Source: Ramlibacter agri
GTDB lineage: Bacteria; Pseudomonadota; Gammaproteobacteria; Burkholderiales; Burkholderiaceae_C
Assembly (NCBI RefSeq): GCF_012927085.1
Contig: NZ_JABBFX010000002.1
Span: 930,001-994,000, forward strand
Direction: 5' to 3'
Length of the DNA stretch: 64,000 nt
The notes beneath the pieces were generated by a model, which worked only from the letters and a program-made list of their open reading frames with translations, was not told the DNA's origin and ran no database searches. A program made the position numbers and the translations under genes. This document shows, in pieces, positions 41,389-49,902 of the stretch. Positions within the stretch are counted from its first letter, which is position 1. Every line of letters starts with the position of its first letter.

Positions 41389-42924
41389 TCAGGCCTGCCG
41401 CGCGAACAGCGAACGCACGCCATCGGTGACCGCGGCGCGGGTGCGGACCACCGCGCCCTTGAAGGCCGGCACGTACAGCAGGATCGTGAAGATGGTGACC
41501 GCCGCGAAGGCCATCGAGATCGGCCGCGTGAAGAACGGGGCCAGGTTCCCGTCCGACAGCACCAGGCCGCGGCGCAGGCTCTTGTCCAACAGCGGGCCGA
41601 GCACCAGGCCCAGCACCAGCGGCGCCATCTCGTAGCCGCGGCGGCGCAGGAAGAAGGCGCCGACGCCGATGGCCAGCATCGCATAGATGTCGAACAGGCG
41701 CGACGCGGTGGCGAAGGCGCCCACCGTGCACAGCAGGAACACGATCGGCATCAGGATGGCGCGCCGCACGCGCAGCACCTTCAGCAGCGGCCGCACGCCG
41801 AACAGTCCGAACAGCAGGATGGCGATCGAGGCCAGCGTGGTCATGGCGACCACGTGGTAGATGAATTGCGGATGCTGGATCATCAGCATCGGCCCGGGCT
41901 GGATGCCGTGGATGATCATCGCCGCCATCAGCACCGCCGACGGCGCGGAGCCGGGGATGCCCAGCGCCAGCGAGGGAATGATGTGGCCCGGGATCGAGGC
42001 CATGTCGCCGGTCTCGGCGGCCATCAGGCCGTCGATGGAACCCTTGCCGAACTGCTCTTTCTCCTTGCTCACGGCCTTGGCGGCGGCATAGGACATCCAG
42101 GCGCCGGAGTCCTCGCCCACGCCGGGCAGCAGGCCGGTGAGCACGCCGATGATCCCGGAGCGCAGCACCGTCCACTTGTACTGGACCACCTCGCGCCAGC
42201 GCGGCAGCACCGAGTCCTTCAGCTCGATCATCTTGCGCTCCACCGGCTGCGCCAGCGTGGTCAGCACTTCCGCCATGCCGAAGGCGCCGACCAGCGCGGG
42301 GATCAGCGCGATGCCGCCGGAGAGCTGGTCCCAGCCGAAGGTGAAGCGGTCGAAGGCATACAGGCCTTCCTGCCCGACCTGCGCGATGAACAGGCCCAGC
42401 AGGCCCATCAGCCAGCCCTTGAGCGGGTCCTTGCCGACGATGCTGCCGGACATGGTGACGCCGAACAGCGCCAGCCAGAAGAATTCGAAGGCGCCGAACT
42501 GCAAGGCCACTTCGGCCAGCATCGGCGTGAAGGCCGCCAGGCACAGCACGCCGATCAGGGTGCTGACGAAGGCCCCCGAGGTGGCAATGCCGATCGCGCG
42601 GCCCGCTTCGCCGCGCAACGCCAGCGCGTAACCGTCGGCGCAGGACGCCGCGTTGGCGGCCGTGCCGGGGATGTTCAAGAGGATCGCCGTGCGCGAGCCG
42701 CCATACAGCGCGCCGACATAGGAACAGATCAGGACCAGGATGGCGTCGTTGGCCTGCAGCTTGATGGTGAGCGTGGTCAGCAGCGCGATGGCCAGCGTGG
42801 CCGACAGGCCAGGCAGCATGCCCATCGTGATGCCGACGAAAGCCCCGCCGAGGCCGTAGGCCAGCGTCAGCGGGTTCATGAAGCTCAGGTAGGCGTTGCC
42901 GAGGTCGGCGAGTCCCTGGAACAT
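41389..42924 (-). CDS. tctA: tripartite tricarboxylate transporter, large permease TctA
   Basis: This 511-residue protein has about 12 membrane helices. TctA signatures are GMLPGLSATLAIALLTTLTI, GALYGGSRTAILLNIPGTAA, GTGLLPGVGED-type (here VLTGLLPGVGEDSGAW) and LGIPGSAPSAVLMAAMIIHG. The ATG at 42924 is chosen; a start 23 codons earlier would give a cysteine-rich leader overlapping the tctB region. It works with tctB and tctC just upstream and imports a carboxylate driven by an ion gradient. Confidence 0.93.
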   Translation of the reverse strand: MFQGLADLGNAYLSFMNPLTLAYGLGGAFVGITMGMLPGLSATLAIALLTTLTIKLQANDAILVLICSYVGALYGGSRTAILLNIPGTAANAASCADGYALALRGEAGRAIGIATSGAFVSTLIGVLCLAAFTPMLAEVALQFGAFEFFWLALFGVTMSGSIVGKDPLKGWLMGLLGLFIAQVGQEGLYAFDRFTFGWDQLSGGIALIPALVGAFGMAEVLTTLAQPVERKMIELKDSVLPRWREVVQYKWTVLRSGIIGVLTGLLPGVGEDSGAWMSYAAAKAVSKEKEQFGKGSIDGLMAAETGDMASIPGHIIPSLALGIPGSAPSAVLMAAMIIHGIQPGPMLMIQHPQFIYHVVAMTTLASIAILLFGLFGVRPLLKVLRVRRAILMPIVFLLCTVGAFATASRLFDIYAMLAIGVGAFFLRRRGYEMAPLVLGLVLGPLLDKSLRRGLVLSDGNLAPFFTRPISMAFAAVTIFTILLYVPAFKGAVVRTRAAVTDGVRSLFARQA

Positions 42925-42943
42925 GGTGTCGTGTCGAAATGGA

Positions 42944-43477
42944 TCAGGGCAGGCGCACCAGGAACAGTTCCTGGAACACCAGCTGGATGGCAATGGCGGC
43001 GCACAGGCCGACGACGATGGCCTGGGCCCAGGTCTTCGCTGTCAGCACACGCTCTTGCGGGTCGGGGTTCATGCGTTGCAGCACGAGGATGGTGGTCGCG
43101 ACGAACAGCGCGGACGCCACCCAGAACGGCAGGCCGTGGCCGACCAGGCCGGCGGCATAGCCGATGCACAGCACCAGGATGACGGCGATGCGCACCCGCT
43201 GCGCGCGCTGCTCCGGCGTGGCCGGCACGCGTGCCTCGTGCAGGGCGCCGCGCCGCCAGCTGCGCAAGGCGAGCACGCTGCCCAGGAGGATCATCGCCGC
43301 CCCCAGCAGGCCCGGCAGCAGGCCGGGCACCGTGTAGGGGTTGATGTTCTGGCTCTGCAGGCGGTCCATGGTGAGCGAGCCCACCAGGATCGCCACGCCC
43401 AGCGCGATCCAGCCGGTCGCGTCGTGCAGGTCGGCGCGGGCCGGACTGTGATCGTGCTCGCTGGACGATGCGGACAT
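42944..43477 (-). CDS. tctB: tripartite tricarboxylate transporter, small permease TctB
   Basis: This 177-residue small subunit has four predicted helices (about 24-44, 58-82, 105-130 and 140-168) and a short polar N-terminus with several histidines. TctB sequences are poorly conserved; the assignment rests on size, topology (GLLPGLLGAAMILLGSVLALR is typical) and position between tctC and tctA. Confidence 0.9.
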   Translation of the reverse strand: MSASSSEHDHSPARADLHDATGWIALGVAILVGSLTMDRLQSQNINPYTVPGLLPGLLGAAMILLGSVLALRSWRRGALHEARVPATPEQRAQRVRIAVILVLCIGYAAGLVGHGLPFWVASALFVATTILVLQRMNPDPQERVLTAKTWAQAIVVGLCAAIAIQLVFQELFLVRLP

Positions 43478-43489
43478 GCGCTCTCCTGC

Positions 43490-44488
43490 TTACGGCTTGG
43501 GAATGCCGACGGTGTCCGGCGAGACCTTGGTCTTGCCGCTGTCATGCAGGTTCCAGGCGTTCATCTGCACCGCGGGCCACACGGCCTTCTGCGCCTCGTC
43601 GCCATACAGCGGGGCGAACAGCGCGCCGCGGCTGGTGGCGTACTTCTTCAGCACGTCGCTCTTGGCGATGTTCTGGGCCCAGATGCGTTCGACCGTCTTC
43701 ACCACGTCGTCGGGCACGCCCTTGGGAATGAAGATGCCGAAGAAGTTGGCCGGCGCATTGAAGCCGGGCACGCTGGCCGACAGCGGGGGGATGGTGCCGT
43801 AGCCTTCCAGCTCCAGCGGCTTGTCGCTGACGGTGGCCAGCGGGCGCAGGCGCTTGCCGCGGATCATGTCGGCCTGTTCCACCGCGAGCTGGGTGGTGAG
43901 GTCGGCTTCGCCGGCGACGGTGGCCACCACGGCGGGGTTGCCGCCGTCATAGGACACTTCCTTGTACTTGACGCCGGTGTGCTTGACGATGGAGTCCATC
44001 GCCGCGTGCGCGGCGGAGGTGACGCCGGCGGTGGCCACGCTGATCTGGCCGGGACGCTTCTTCATGTCGTCGATCAGTTCCTGCGCGTTCTTCCAGGGCC
44101 GGCCCGGGTTCACGCCGATCACCTGGATGTTGGCGACGTTCAGGAACAGGTGCCAGTCCTTGATGCTGGTGTTGACCGAGCCCAGCGACTGGTAGGCGCC
44201 CAGGTCCTGCGCGGCGCCGGCGGTCCAGGTGTAGCCGTCCTTGGGCGCTTCGAGCGCGCTCTTGGTGCCGATGGCGCCGGACGCGCCCGGCTGGTTGATG
44301 ATGACGATGGTCTGGCCCAGCGCCTTTTCCAGTTCGGCCGCGGTGACGCGCGTGACCTGGTCGGTGGAACCGCCTGCGGCCCAGGGCACGATCAGGTTGA
44401 TCGGGCGGGTGGGTTTCCAGTTCTGGGCGGCGGCCGGCAGGGCGACGGCGGCGAGGATGGCGGCGGTCAGGAAGAGGCGTTTGTGCAT
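43490..44488 (-). CDS. tctC: tripartite tricarboxylate transporter receptor TctC (Bug)
   Basis: This periplasmic receptor of 332 residues has a signal peptide ending near ALPAAAQ, then WKPTRPINLIVPWAAGGSTDQVTR, the classic Bug N-terminal loop. It also has DDMKKRPGQISVATAGVTSAAH and KEVSYDGGNPAVVATVAGE. It precedes tctB by 12 bases. Upstream, after a good Shine-Dalgarno sequence (AGGAG), lies the operator at 44504-44524, which suggests an internal promoter for the transport part of the cluster. Confidence 0.92.
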   Translation of the reverse strand: MHKRLFLTAAILAAVALPAAAQNWKPTRPINLIVPWAAGGSTDQVTRVTAAELEKALGQTIVIINQPGASGAIGTKSALEAPKDGYTWTAGAAQDLGAYQSLGSVNTSIKDWHLFLNVANIQVIGVNPGRPWKNAQELIDDMKKRPGQISVATAGVTSAAHAAMDSIVKHTGVKYKEVSYDGGNPAVVATVAGEADLTTQLAVEQADMIRGKRLRPLATVSDKPLELEGYGTIPPLSASVPGFNAPANFFGIFIPKGVPDDVVKTVERIWAQNIAKSDVLKKYATSRGALFAPLYGDEAQKAVWPAVQMNAWNLHDSGKTKVSPDTVGIPKP

Positions 44489-44503
44489 GGGTTGTCTCCT
44501 GTA

Positions 44504-44524
44504 ATTCCCCAGTTGGTTAATTAA
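44504..44524. promoter_or_regulatory. operator copy in front of tctCBA
   Basis: This 21-bp sequence (ATTCCCCAGTTGGTT plus AATTAA) matches the perfect-arm palindrome at 46689-46709 in 18 of 21 positions. It sits 16 bases upstream of the tctC start. Its presence at two starts of one cluster indicates a shared repressor, probably substrate-responsive (GntR/IclR/MarR type not decidable). Confidence 0.6.
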
Positions 44525-44573
44525 TCCACTCTACGGGCCAGCCGCAGTCGCTGTCAACGCGGCTTGCCCTACT

Positions 44574-45641
44574 TCACCCCAACCAACGCTCCCGGTGTTC
44601 GGCGACGAAGGCGTCATCCGTGAGGTGCGGGTAGTCGCGGCTCACGCGCGTCAGGGCTTCGGCCTGGCCCGGGCTCAAGCCCTCTCCCGGGTCGAGGCAC
44701 CAGGTGCCTTGCAACAGGCCTTGGCGGCGCAGGATCTCGTGGCAGCCGGCAATGCAACCGTGGAAGTCGTGCGCGACGTCGAACAGCGCCGCATTGCAGT
44801 CGGTCACCTGGCTGTCCAGCGCCAGCAGGTCCAGCGGCGCGCTGCCCTTCTCCACCGCGGCGTGGATGCGATCGAGCAGTTGCACGGCGGCGCGCGCCCA
44901 AACGCTCCAGTGCCCCAGCAAGCCGCCACGGATGCGCACCGTCACCGGCGCGCCGTCGCGCACGAAGGTGAAGGGCGCGACCAGGTCCAGCACGATGTGG
45001 TCGTCGTTGCCGGTGTAGAGCGTGACGCGTTCCTCCGCGCCGGCCGCGACCACGCCGCGGATCACGTCCTGCGTGCGGTAGCGGTGGAAGGGCGCCATCT
45101 TGATCGCCACCACGTTGTCGATGGAGGCGAAGCGCTTCCAGAAAGTCATCGGCAGGTGGATGCCGCCCACCGCCGGCTGCAGGTAGAAGCCCACCAGCGG
45201 CATCACCTCCGCCACCGCGCGGCAATGCGCGACGATCTCGTCGTCGCTGGCGCCCTTCATCGCCGCGAGGCTGAGGAGGCCCGCGTGGTAGCCGAGGCCG
45301 CGCGCGATCTTCGCTTCGCGCTGCGCCTGCCCGGTGCGGCCCGCGAGGCCCGCGACCATGAACAGCGGACGCTTGCCGCCCAGCGGCTCCCACTCGCGCG
45401 CGGCCTGCATCGCCTGTTCGAGCACGGGCTCATACAGGCCGACGTCGCGGATCGCGAACTGCGTCGAGTGCACGCCCACCGCCACGCCGCCGGCGCCGGC
45501 GTCGAGGTAGTAGCGCGTCATCGCGCGCTGGCGGCGGGTATCGAGTTTGCGATTCGCGTCGAGCGCCAGCAGGTGCGCGGGGATGACCGAGCCGCGGCGC
45601 AATACCGCGAGCGAGTCTTGCGGGATGGCGGACCAGTGCAT
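44574..45641 (-). CDS. dihydrodipicolinate synthase family protein (aldolase/dehydratase)
   Basis: This TIM-barrel protein of 355 residues is related to DapA, NAL and KDG aldolases. The Schiff-base lysine is probably in VVAIKMAPFHRYRT, at the usual place near mid-barrel. The upstream tyrosine is in VGFYLQPAVGGIHLP. The N-terminus GGVAVGVHSTQF corresponds to the DapA GTTGE loop but lacks the TTGE, so it is not a true DapA. It starts one base after the epimerase stop. It likely cleaves or dehydrates a keto sugar acid in this pathway. Confidence 0.82.
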   Translation of the reverse strand: MHWSAIPQDSLAVLRRGSVIPAHLLALDANRKLDTRRQRAMTRYYLDAGAGGVAVGVHSTQFAIRDVGLYEPVLEQAMQAAREWEPLGGKRPLFMVAGLAGRTGQAQREAKIARGLGYHAGLLSLAAMKGASDDEIVAHCRAVAEVMPLVGFYLQPAVGGIHLPMTFWKRFASIDNVVAIKMAPFHRYRTQDVIRGVVAAGAEERVTLYTGNDDHIVLDLVAPFTFVRDGAPVTVRIRGGLLGHWSVWARAAVQLLDRIHAAVEKGSAPLDLLALDSQVTDCNAALFDVAHDFHGCIAGCHEILRRQGLLQGTWCLDPGEGLSPGQAEALTRVSRDYPHLTDDAFVAEHRERWLG

Positions 45642-45642
45642 C

Positions 45643-46665
45643 TCAATACTTTCCGTCGCGCGCTTCGTAATGCGTGGGCTTGCCGTGGCTGGCGCCACCA
45701 CGCTGCACCCAGTCGGCGGTCCAATCGAGCATGCGGTCCAGCGCCACCCGGGGCTGGCCGAACAGGCGGAAGGCTTCCGCGCAATCGACCAGCCAGGCCG
45801 TTTCGGCTTCCTGGCCGGTGAACACCGGCGCGACGCCCAGCCGGTCGCCCAGCGCCTTGGCAGCGGCGCGGATGCTCACCTTGGGGCCGCTCAGGTTCAG
45901 CCCGCTGGTGGGCGCGGTGCAGTGCGCCAGCGAGCGCAGCGCCCAGTCGTTGGCATCGCCCTGCCAGATGATGTTGGCGTAGCCCATCGCCAGGTCGATC
46001 GGCTGCTGGTTCATCACCTTGGTCGCCACGTCGTGCAGCACGCCGTAGCGCATGTCGATGGCATAGGACAGGCGCAGCAGGCGGCCCGGCGTGCGCAGCG
46101 CATGCGAGAAGTGCTCGAACATCCGCTCGCGCGCGACGCAGGAGTTGGCGTATTCGCCGGAAGGCGCGGTGGGCGGAACGTCTTCCTTCGCGCCCTCGCC
46201 CGCCGTGCTGGTGAAGGGATAGACACAGGCGGTGGAGAAGGCGACGATGCGCGAGCGGGCGAAGCGCTCGGCCACCAGCGCCGGCACGTGCGCGTTCATG
46301 GCCCACGTCAGCCACTCGCTGCCCGTGGAGCCGAACTTGCGGCCGGCCATGAAGACGATGTTCGGCGCCTCGGGCAAGCCGGCCAGCGCTTCGCGCGAGA
46401 GCAGGTCGGCTGCTATGCATTCGACGCCCCAGCCCTCCAGGCGTTCGCGCAGGCCAGGTTCGGAGAAGCGGGCGACGCCGATCACGCGCCGCTGCGGGTC
46501 GGCGCGGCGGGCCATGCGGGCCAGCGTGGGGCCCATCTTGCCGCCCACGCCCAGGACCATCAGGTCGCCCGGCGCCTGCGCCAGCGCGCGCGCAAGTTCG
46601 GGCGTCGGCCGGCTCAGGAGCTCCTCGAGCGCCTCGACGTCGGCAATGCGTTGCGGCAGGTCCAT
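45643..46665 (-). CDS. NAD-dependent epimerase/dehydratase family protein
   Basis: This extended-SDR-like protein has 340 residues. The nucleotide-binding loop is LGVGGKMGPTLARM (about 38-51), an unusual GxGGxMG version, and the Ser/Thr region is FSTACVYP. The catalytic motif reads Y172-x3-C176 (GEYANSCVARE), with cysteine where most SDRs have lysine. It may therefore bind NAD without classical SDR chemistry, or use another base. It is first in the catabolic operon, 24 bases downstream of the operator palindrome, with a strong Shine-Dalgarno sequence (AAGGAGG). Confidence 0.82.
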   Translation of the reverse strand: MDLPQRIADVEALEELLSRPTPELARALAQAPGDLMVLGVGGKMGPTLARMARRADPQRRVIGVARFSEPGLRERLEGWGVECIAADLLSREALAGLPEAPNIVFMAGRKFGSTGSEWLTWAMNAHVPALVAERFARSRIVAFSTACVYPFTSTAGEGAKEDVPPTAPSGEYANSCVARERMFEHFSHALRTPGRLLRLSYAIDMRYGVLHDVATKVMNQQPIDLAMGYANIIWQGDANDWALRSLAHCTAPTSGLNLSGPKVSIRAAAKALGDRLGVAPVFTGQEAETAWLVDCAEAFRLFGQPRVALDRMLDWTADWVQRGGASHGKPTHYEARDGKY

Positions 46666-46688
46666 GGATCCTCCTTGCTGCCCGCACT

Positions 46689-46709
46689 ATTCACCAGATG
46701 GTGAATTAA
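46689..46709. promoter_or_regulatory. operator palindrome in front of the catabolic operon
   Basis: ATTCACC-AGAT-GGTGAAT has perfect seven-base arms, followed by TAA. The same 21-bp sequence with three changes is found at 44504-44524. It probably overlaps the promoter of the leftward operon that starts with the epimerase gene. The regulator gene is not visible in the window. Confidence 0.65.
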
Positions 46710-46744
46710 GACAACGGGAGAACCCCTAGAACGGCCAACTACCA

Positions 46745-46889
46745 ACTGCCGGACGCAAAAGACGCAAAGGTGCGCAAAAGACGCAAAAAAAGACCAAATG
46801 CCTTTTTTGGTTCATCGCGGGCTCACCCAAAAACAGAATGCCTTTTTTGCGTCCTTTGCGTAACCTTCGCGCCCTTTGCGTCCGGAAGT
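46745..46889. repeat. long imperfect inverted repeat of ACGCAAA units
   Basis: The left arm (46745-46792, ACTGCCGGACGCAAAAGACG...) is nearly the reverse complement of the right arm (46842-46889, ending ...TTTGCGTCCGGAAGT). Within it, AATGCCTTTTTTG occurs twice in direct orientation (46797 and 46837). The whole is AT-richer than the surroundings and can form a long hairpin. It fills the spacer between the Kef antiporter end and the epimerase operon start. Confidence 0.75.
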
Positions 46890-46946
46890 CTGCCTTCCTT
46901 TGCGTCCGGCAGTCCGCCTTCGTTTGCGGCCGGCAGTCCGCCTTCC
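46875..46946. repeat. 24-bp tandem repeat, three copies
   Basis: Three contiguous 24-bp units (46875-46898, 46899-46922, 46923-46946) follow the pattern TTTGCGTCCGGCAGTCCGCC plus TTCC, with one to three changes each. The last unit ends one base before the stop codon of the Kef antiporter gene. The first unit overlaps the right arm of the inverted repeat. Confidence 0.85.
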
Positions 46947-46947
46947 C

Positions 46948-48633
46948 TCAAGCCGCGCAGCGCTCCAGCACGTGCCGCGTCATCGCATGCGCCAGCTCGG
47001 TTTCGCCGACGAACACCCGGGCGGCGATTTCCTGCGCCAGGCGGCTGCCTTCTTCCTCGTTGTGGGTGCGCACGACGATCTCGATGCCGGGGTTCAGCAG
47101 CCGCGCGTTGTCCGCCATGCGGCGCACGTCCAGCGTGTCCGGCGTGGCGATCACCAGCATGCGGGCGCGGGCGATGTGCGCCTGCACCAGCACCTCCGGC
47201 AGGCCCGCGTCACCGAACACCGCCGGCACGCCCTGCTTGCGCAGGCTCTCCACGATCTCGCGGTTCTGCTCGGCCACCACATAAGGGATGCTGTTCGCGG
47301 CCAGCGCTTCGGCCACCTTGCGCCCGACGCGTCCATGGCCCACCAGCACCACCTGGCGCGACAGGTACTTCTCCTCGGTCGCGGCGGGCAGTTCGGCCAG
47401 CGGGTCGTCGCGGGCGGCCAGGTCGCGGGCGAACTGCGAGCGCGCCAGCAGCCAGCGCTGCAAGGGCTGCATCGCGCGGAACACCACCGGATTGATCGCG
47501 ATGGAAATCAGCGCCCCGGCCACCACCAGGCTTTGCGCGTCCTTGGGCATCACGCCGAGCGAGCCGCCCAGCGCGATCAGGATGAAGGAGAACTCGCCGA
47601 TCTGCGCCAGGCTGGCCGAGACGGTGAGCGCCGTGTGCAGCGGATAGCGCAGCAACAGTACCAGCACAGCTGCCGCCACCGACTTGCCGAACACGATGAT
47701 GCCGACGACGGCCAGCACGCGCAGCGGCGCGTCGATGAGGATGTGCCAGTCGAACAGCATCCCGACCGAGACGAAGAACAGCACGGCGAAGGCGTCGCGC
47801 AGCGGCAGCGTCTCTTCCGCGGCGCGGTGGCTGAACTGCGACTCGCGCAGCACCATGCCGGCGAAGAAGGCACCCAGCGCGAAGGAGACGCCGAACACCA
47901 GCGTCGCGCCGTAGGCGATGCTCACCGCCGCTGCGACCACGCACAGCGTGAACAGCTCGCGCGAACCGACGCGCTGCACCTGCCACAGTACCCACGGGAA
48001 CAGGCGCCGGCCGACCATCAGCATCAGCACGACGAACAGGCCCACCTGCAGCAAGGTGCGGCCCACGCTCCACCAGATCTCCTGCGCGCTCAGGTCGCCC
48101 GTGCCGGCCAACACGCCGGCCAGCGGCGGCAGCAGCACGAGCACCAGCACCATCGCCAGGTCTTCCACCACCAGCCAGCCCACCGCGATGCGGCCGTTGA
48201 AGCTGTCCAGGATGCCCAGGCTTTCCAGCGCACGCAGCAGCACCACCGTGCTTGCGCAGGACAGCGACAGGCCGAACACCAATGCAGCCGGCAGGCTCCA
48301 GCCCCACAGCTTGGCGGCGCCCATGCCGAAAGCGGTGGCGACCACCATCTGCACCACGGCGCCGGGGATCGCGATGCGGCGCACCGCCAGCAGGTCTTCG
48401 AAGGAGAAGTGCAGGCCCACGCCGAACATCAGCAGCATCACGCCGATCTCGGCGAGCTGCGAAGCGATGTGCGTGTCGGCGACGAAGCCGGGCGTGAACG
48501 GGCCGATCAGCACGCCGGCGAGCAGGTAGCCCACCAGGGCCGGCAGCCTGGCGCGCGCGGCGAAAAAGCCGAGCACGAGGGCCAGGCCCAGGCCAGCGGC
48601 AATGGTGGTGATGAGGGGCAGGTCGTGGTCCAT
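46948..48633 (-). CDS. Kef-type (CPA2) cation/proton antiporter with TrkA-N domain
   Basis: This inner-membrane antiporter has 561 residues, like E. coli YbaL. The N-terminal CPA2 domain (about 12 helices, residues 5-385) contains GVLIGPFTPGFVAD, LSLSCASTVVLLRALE and FFVSVGMLFDW. The C-terminal TrkA-N Rossmann domain (about 410-540) has VVLVGHGRVGRKVAEAL and the acidic NAD-binding residue in VVAEQNRE. It probably mediates potassium or sodium efflux gated by a nucleotide or thiol ligand. It is followed on its 3' side by the tandem repeats. Confidence 0.92.
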   Translation of the reverse strand: MDHDLPLITTIAAGLGLALVLGFFAARARLPALVGYLLAGVLIGPFTPGFVADTHIASQLAEIGVMLLMFGVGLHFSFEDLLAVRRIAIPGAVVQMVVATAFGMGAAKLWGWSLPAALVFGLSLSCASTVVLLRALESLGILDSFNGRIAVGWLVVEDLAMVLVLVLLPPLAGVLAGTGDLSAQEIWWSVGRTLLQVGLFVVLMLMVGRRLFPWVLWQVQRVGSRELFTLCVVAAAVSIAYGATLVFGVSFALGAFFAGMVLRESQFSHRAAEETLPLRDAFAVLFFVSVGMLFDWHILIDAPLRVLAVVGIIVFGKSVAAAVLVLLLRYPLHTALTVSASLAQIGEFSFILIALGGSLGVMPKDAQSLVVAGALISIAINPVVFRAMQPLQRWLLARSQFARDLAARDDPLAELPAATEEKYLSRQVVLVGHGRVGRKVAEALAANSIPYVVAEQNREIVESLRKQGVPAVFGDAGLPEVLVQAHIARARMLVIATPDTLDVRRMADNARLLNPGIEIVVRTHNEEEGSRLAQEIAARVFVGETELAHAMTRHVLERCAA

Positions 48634-48666
48634 GTCGGGACCACTCTAACGCATGGCGCAACGGCG

Positions 48667-48688
48667 AAGGCCCGCCGAAGCGGGCCTT
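48667..48688 (-). terminator. stem-loop downstream of the first TRAP receptor gene
   Basis: AAGGCCCG pairs with CGGGCCTT around a six-base loop that on the minus strand reads CTTCGG, the stable UUCG tetraloop type. No T-run follows. It lies about 40 bases beyond the receptor stop and before the kef start, fitting transcription termination or mRNA end protection. Confidence 0.55.
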
Positions 48689-48730
48689 GCACGAGCCGGG
48701 GCGCGCAGCGCCGCGGCAGTCATCGCGTCG

Positions 48731-49813
48731 TCAGACCTTTACGGTCGTCATGTAGCTGTCGTAGCGGAATTCGGAGAAGCGGGTCCACAGCAGCTGGTCG
48801 CGCTGGAAGGCGCGCATGTCCTGGTGGATCTTCTTGAACTCGGGCGACTTGGCCTCGTGCTCGGCGAACACTTCCATCGAAGCCTTGAAGCCGGCGTCCA
48901 TCAGCTCCTTGGAGAAGGGCTTCAGTTGCGTCTTGTTGGCCACCAGGCGCTTCAGCGCGACGGGGTTCACGGCGTCGTACTTGGCCGTCATGTCGCGCGC
49001 GGCCACCTTGGTCGCGGCTTCCAGGATCGCCTTGTTCTCCGGCGACAGCGCGGCGAGCGCCTTCTGGTTGACGAAGAACTCCAGCTCGGCGCCGCCTTCC
49101 CACCAGCCCGGGTAGTAGTAGAAGGGCGCGACCTTGGCGAAGCCCAGCTTCTCGTCGTCGTAGGGGCCGACGAATTCCACGGCGTCCAGCGTGCCCTTTT
49201 CCAGGGCCTGGTACACCTCGCCGGCCGGCATGTTCTGCGGCACCACGCCCAGCTTGGCCATCGCCTCGCCGAACAGGCCGCCGCCCATGCGCATCTTCAG
49301 GCCCTTCAGGTCGGCGACCGTCTTGATCTCCTTGCGGTACCAGCCGCCCATCTGGGTGCCGGTGTTGCCCGCGCTGAAGCTCTTGATGTTGAAGTTGGCG
49401 TAGAAGGCGTCCAGCAGCTTGCGGCCGTTGCCGTGCTCCATCCAGCTGTCCATCTGGCGCGCGGTCAGGCCGAAGGGCACGGCGCAGCCGAAGGCGAAGA
49501 TGGGGTCCTTGCCGGTGTGGTAGTAAGGCGCCGTCTGCGCCATCTCGATGGTGCTGTTCTGCAGCGCGTCCACGACGCCGAAGGCGGGCATCAGCTCGCC
49601 GGCGGCGTGCACGGAGATCTCGAACTTGCCGCCCGAGAGGTCATGCACGGTCTGGGCCATCTTCTCGGCGCTGCCGAAGATGGTGTCCAGCGACTTCGGG
49701 AAGGCGGAGGCGAGGCGCCAGCGCAGGGCGGCCTGCGCGCGCACGGCGGGGGCGGCGCCCGCGGCCAGCACGCCGGCGATGCCCGCGTGCTTGAGGATGG
49801 AACGACGGTCCAT
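48731..49813 (-). CDS. TRAP transporter periplasmic receptor, paralogue 1
   Basis: This 360-residue DctP/TakP-family receptor begins MDRRSILKHAGIAGVLAAGA, a Tat-type leader ending about residue 27. TRAP signatures are WRLASAFPKSLDTIFGSAEK, GGKFEISVHAAGELMPAF and EKGTLDAVEFVGPYDDEKLGF, with the ligand-Arg in the LKMRMGG region. It is one of three tandem homologues (next at 49903 and 51074). It has no permease beside it; dctQM at 36725-39101 is the nearest. TakP-like members bind 2-oxo acids or related carboxylates. Confidence 0.92.
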   Translation of the reverse strand: MDRRSILKHAGIAGVLAAGAAPAVRAQAALRWRLASAFPKSLDTIFGSAEKMAQTVHDLSGGKFEISVHAAGELMPAFGVVDALQNSTIEMAQTAPYYHTGKDPIFAFGCAVPFGLTARQMDSWMEHGNGRKLLDAFYANFNIKSFSAGNTGTQMGGWYRKEIKTVADLKGLKMRMGGGLFGEAMAKLGVVPQNMPAGEVYQALEKGTLDAVEFVGPYDDEKLGFAKVAPFYYYPGWWEGGAELEFFVNQKALAALSPENKAILEAATKVAARDMTAKYDAVNPVALKRLVANKTQLKPFSKELMDAGFKASMEVFAEHEAKSPEFKKIHQDMRAFQRDQLLWTRFSEFRYDSYMTTVKV

Positions 49814-49902
49814 GGGAATCAGTCTCCTGTCAGGTATGAGCTTGTGCGCGGCGATGATGCGCGACGGCGGTGCGCGAACCTGTCAGGAAACTGGCGGCAC
49901 GC

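Noticed and set aside
46875..46946. Possible CRISPR-like array
   Set aside because: The 24-bp units are contiguous without spacers and no cas genes are present.
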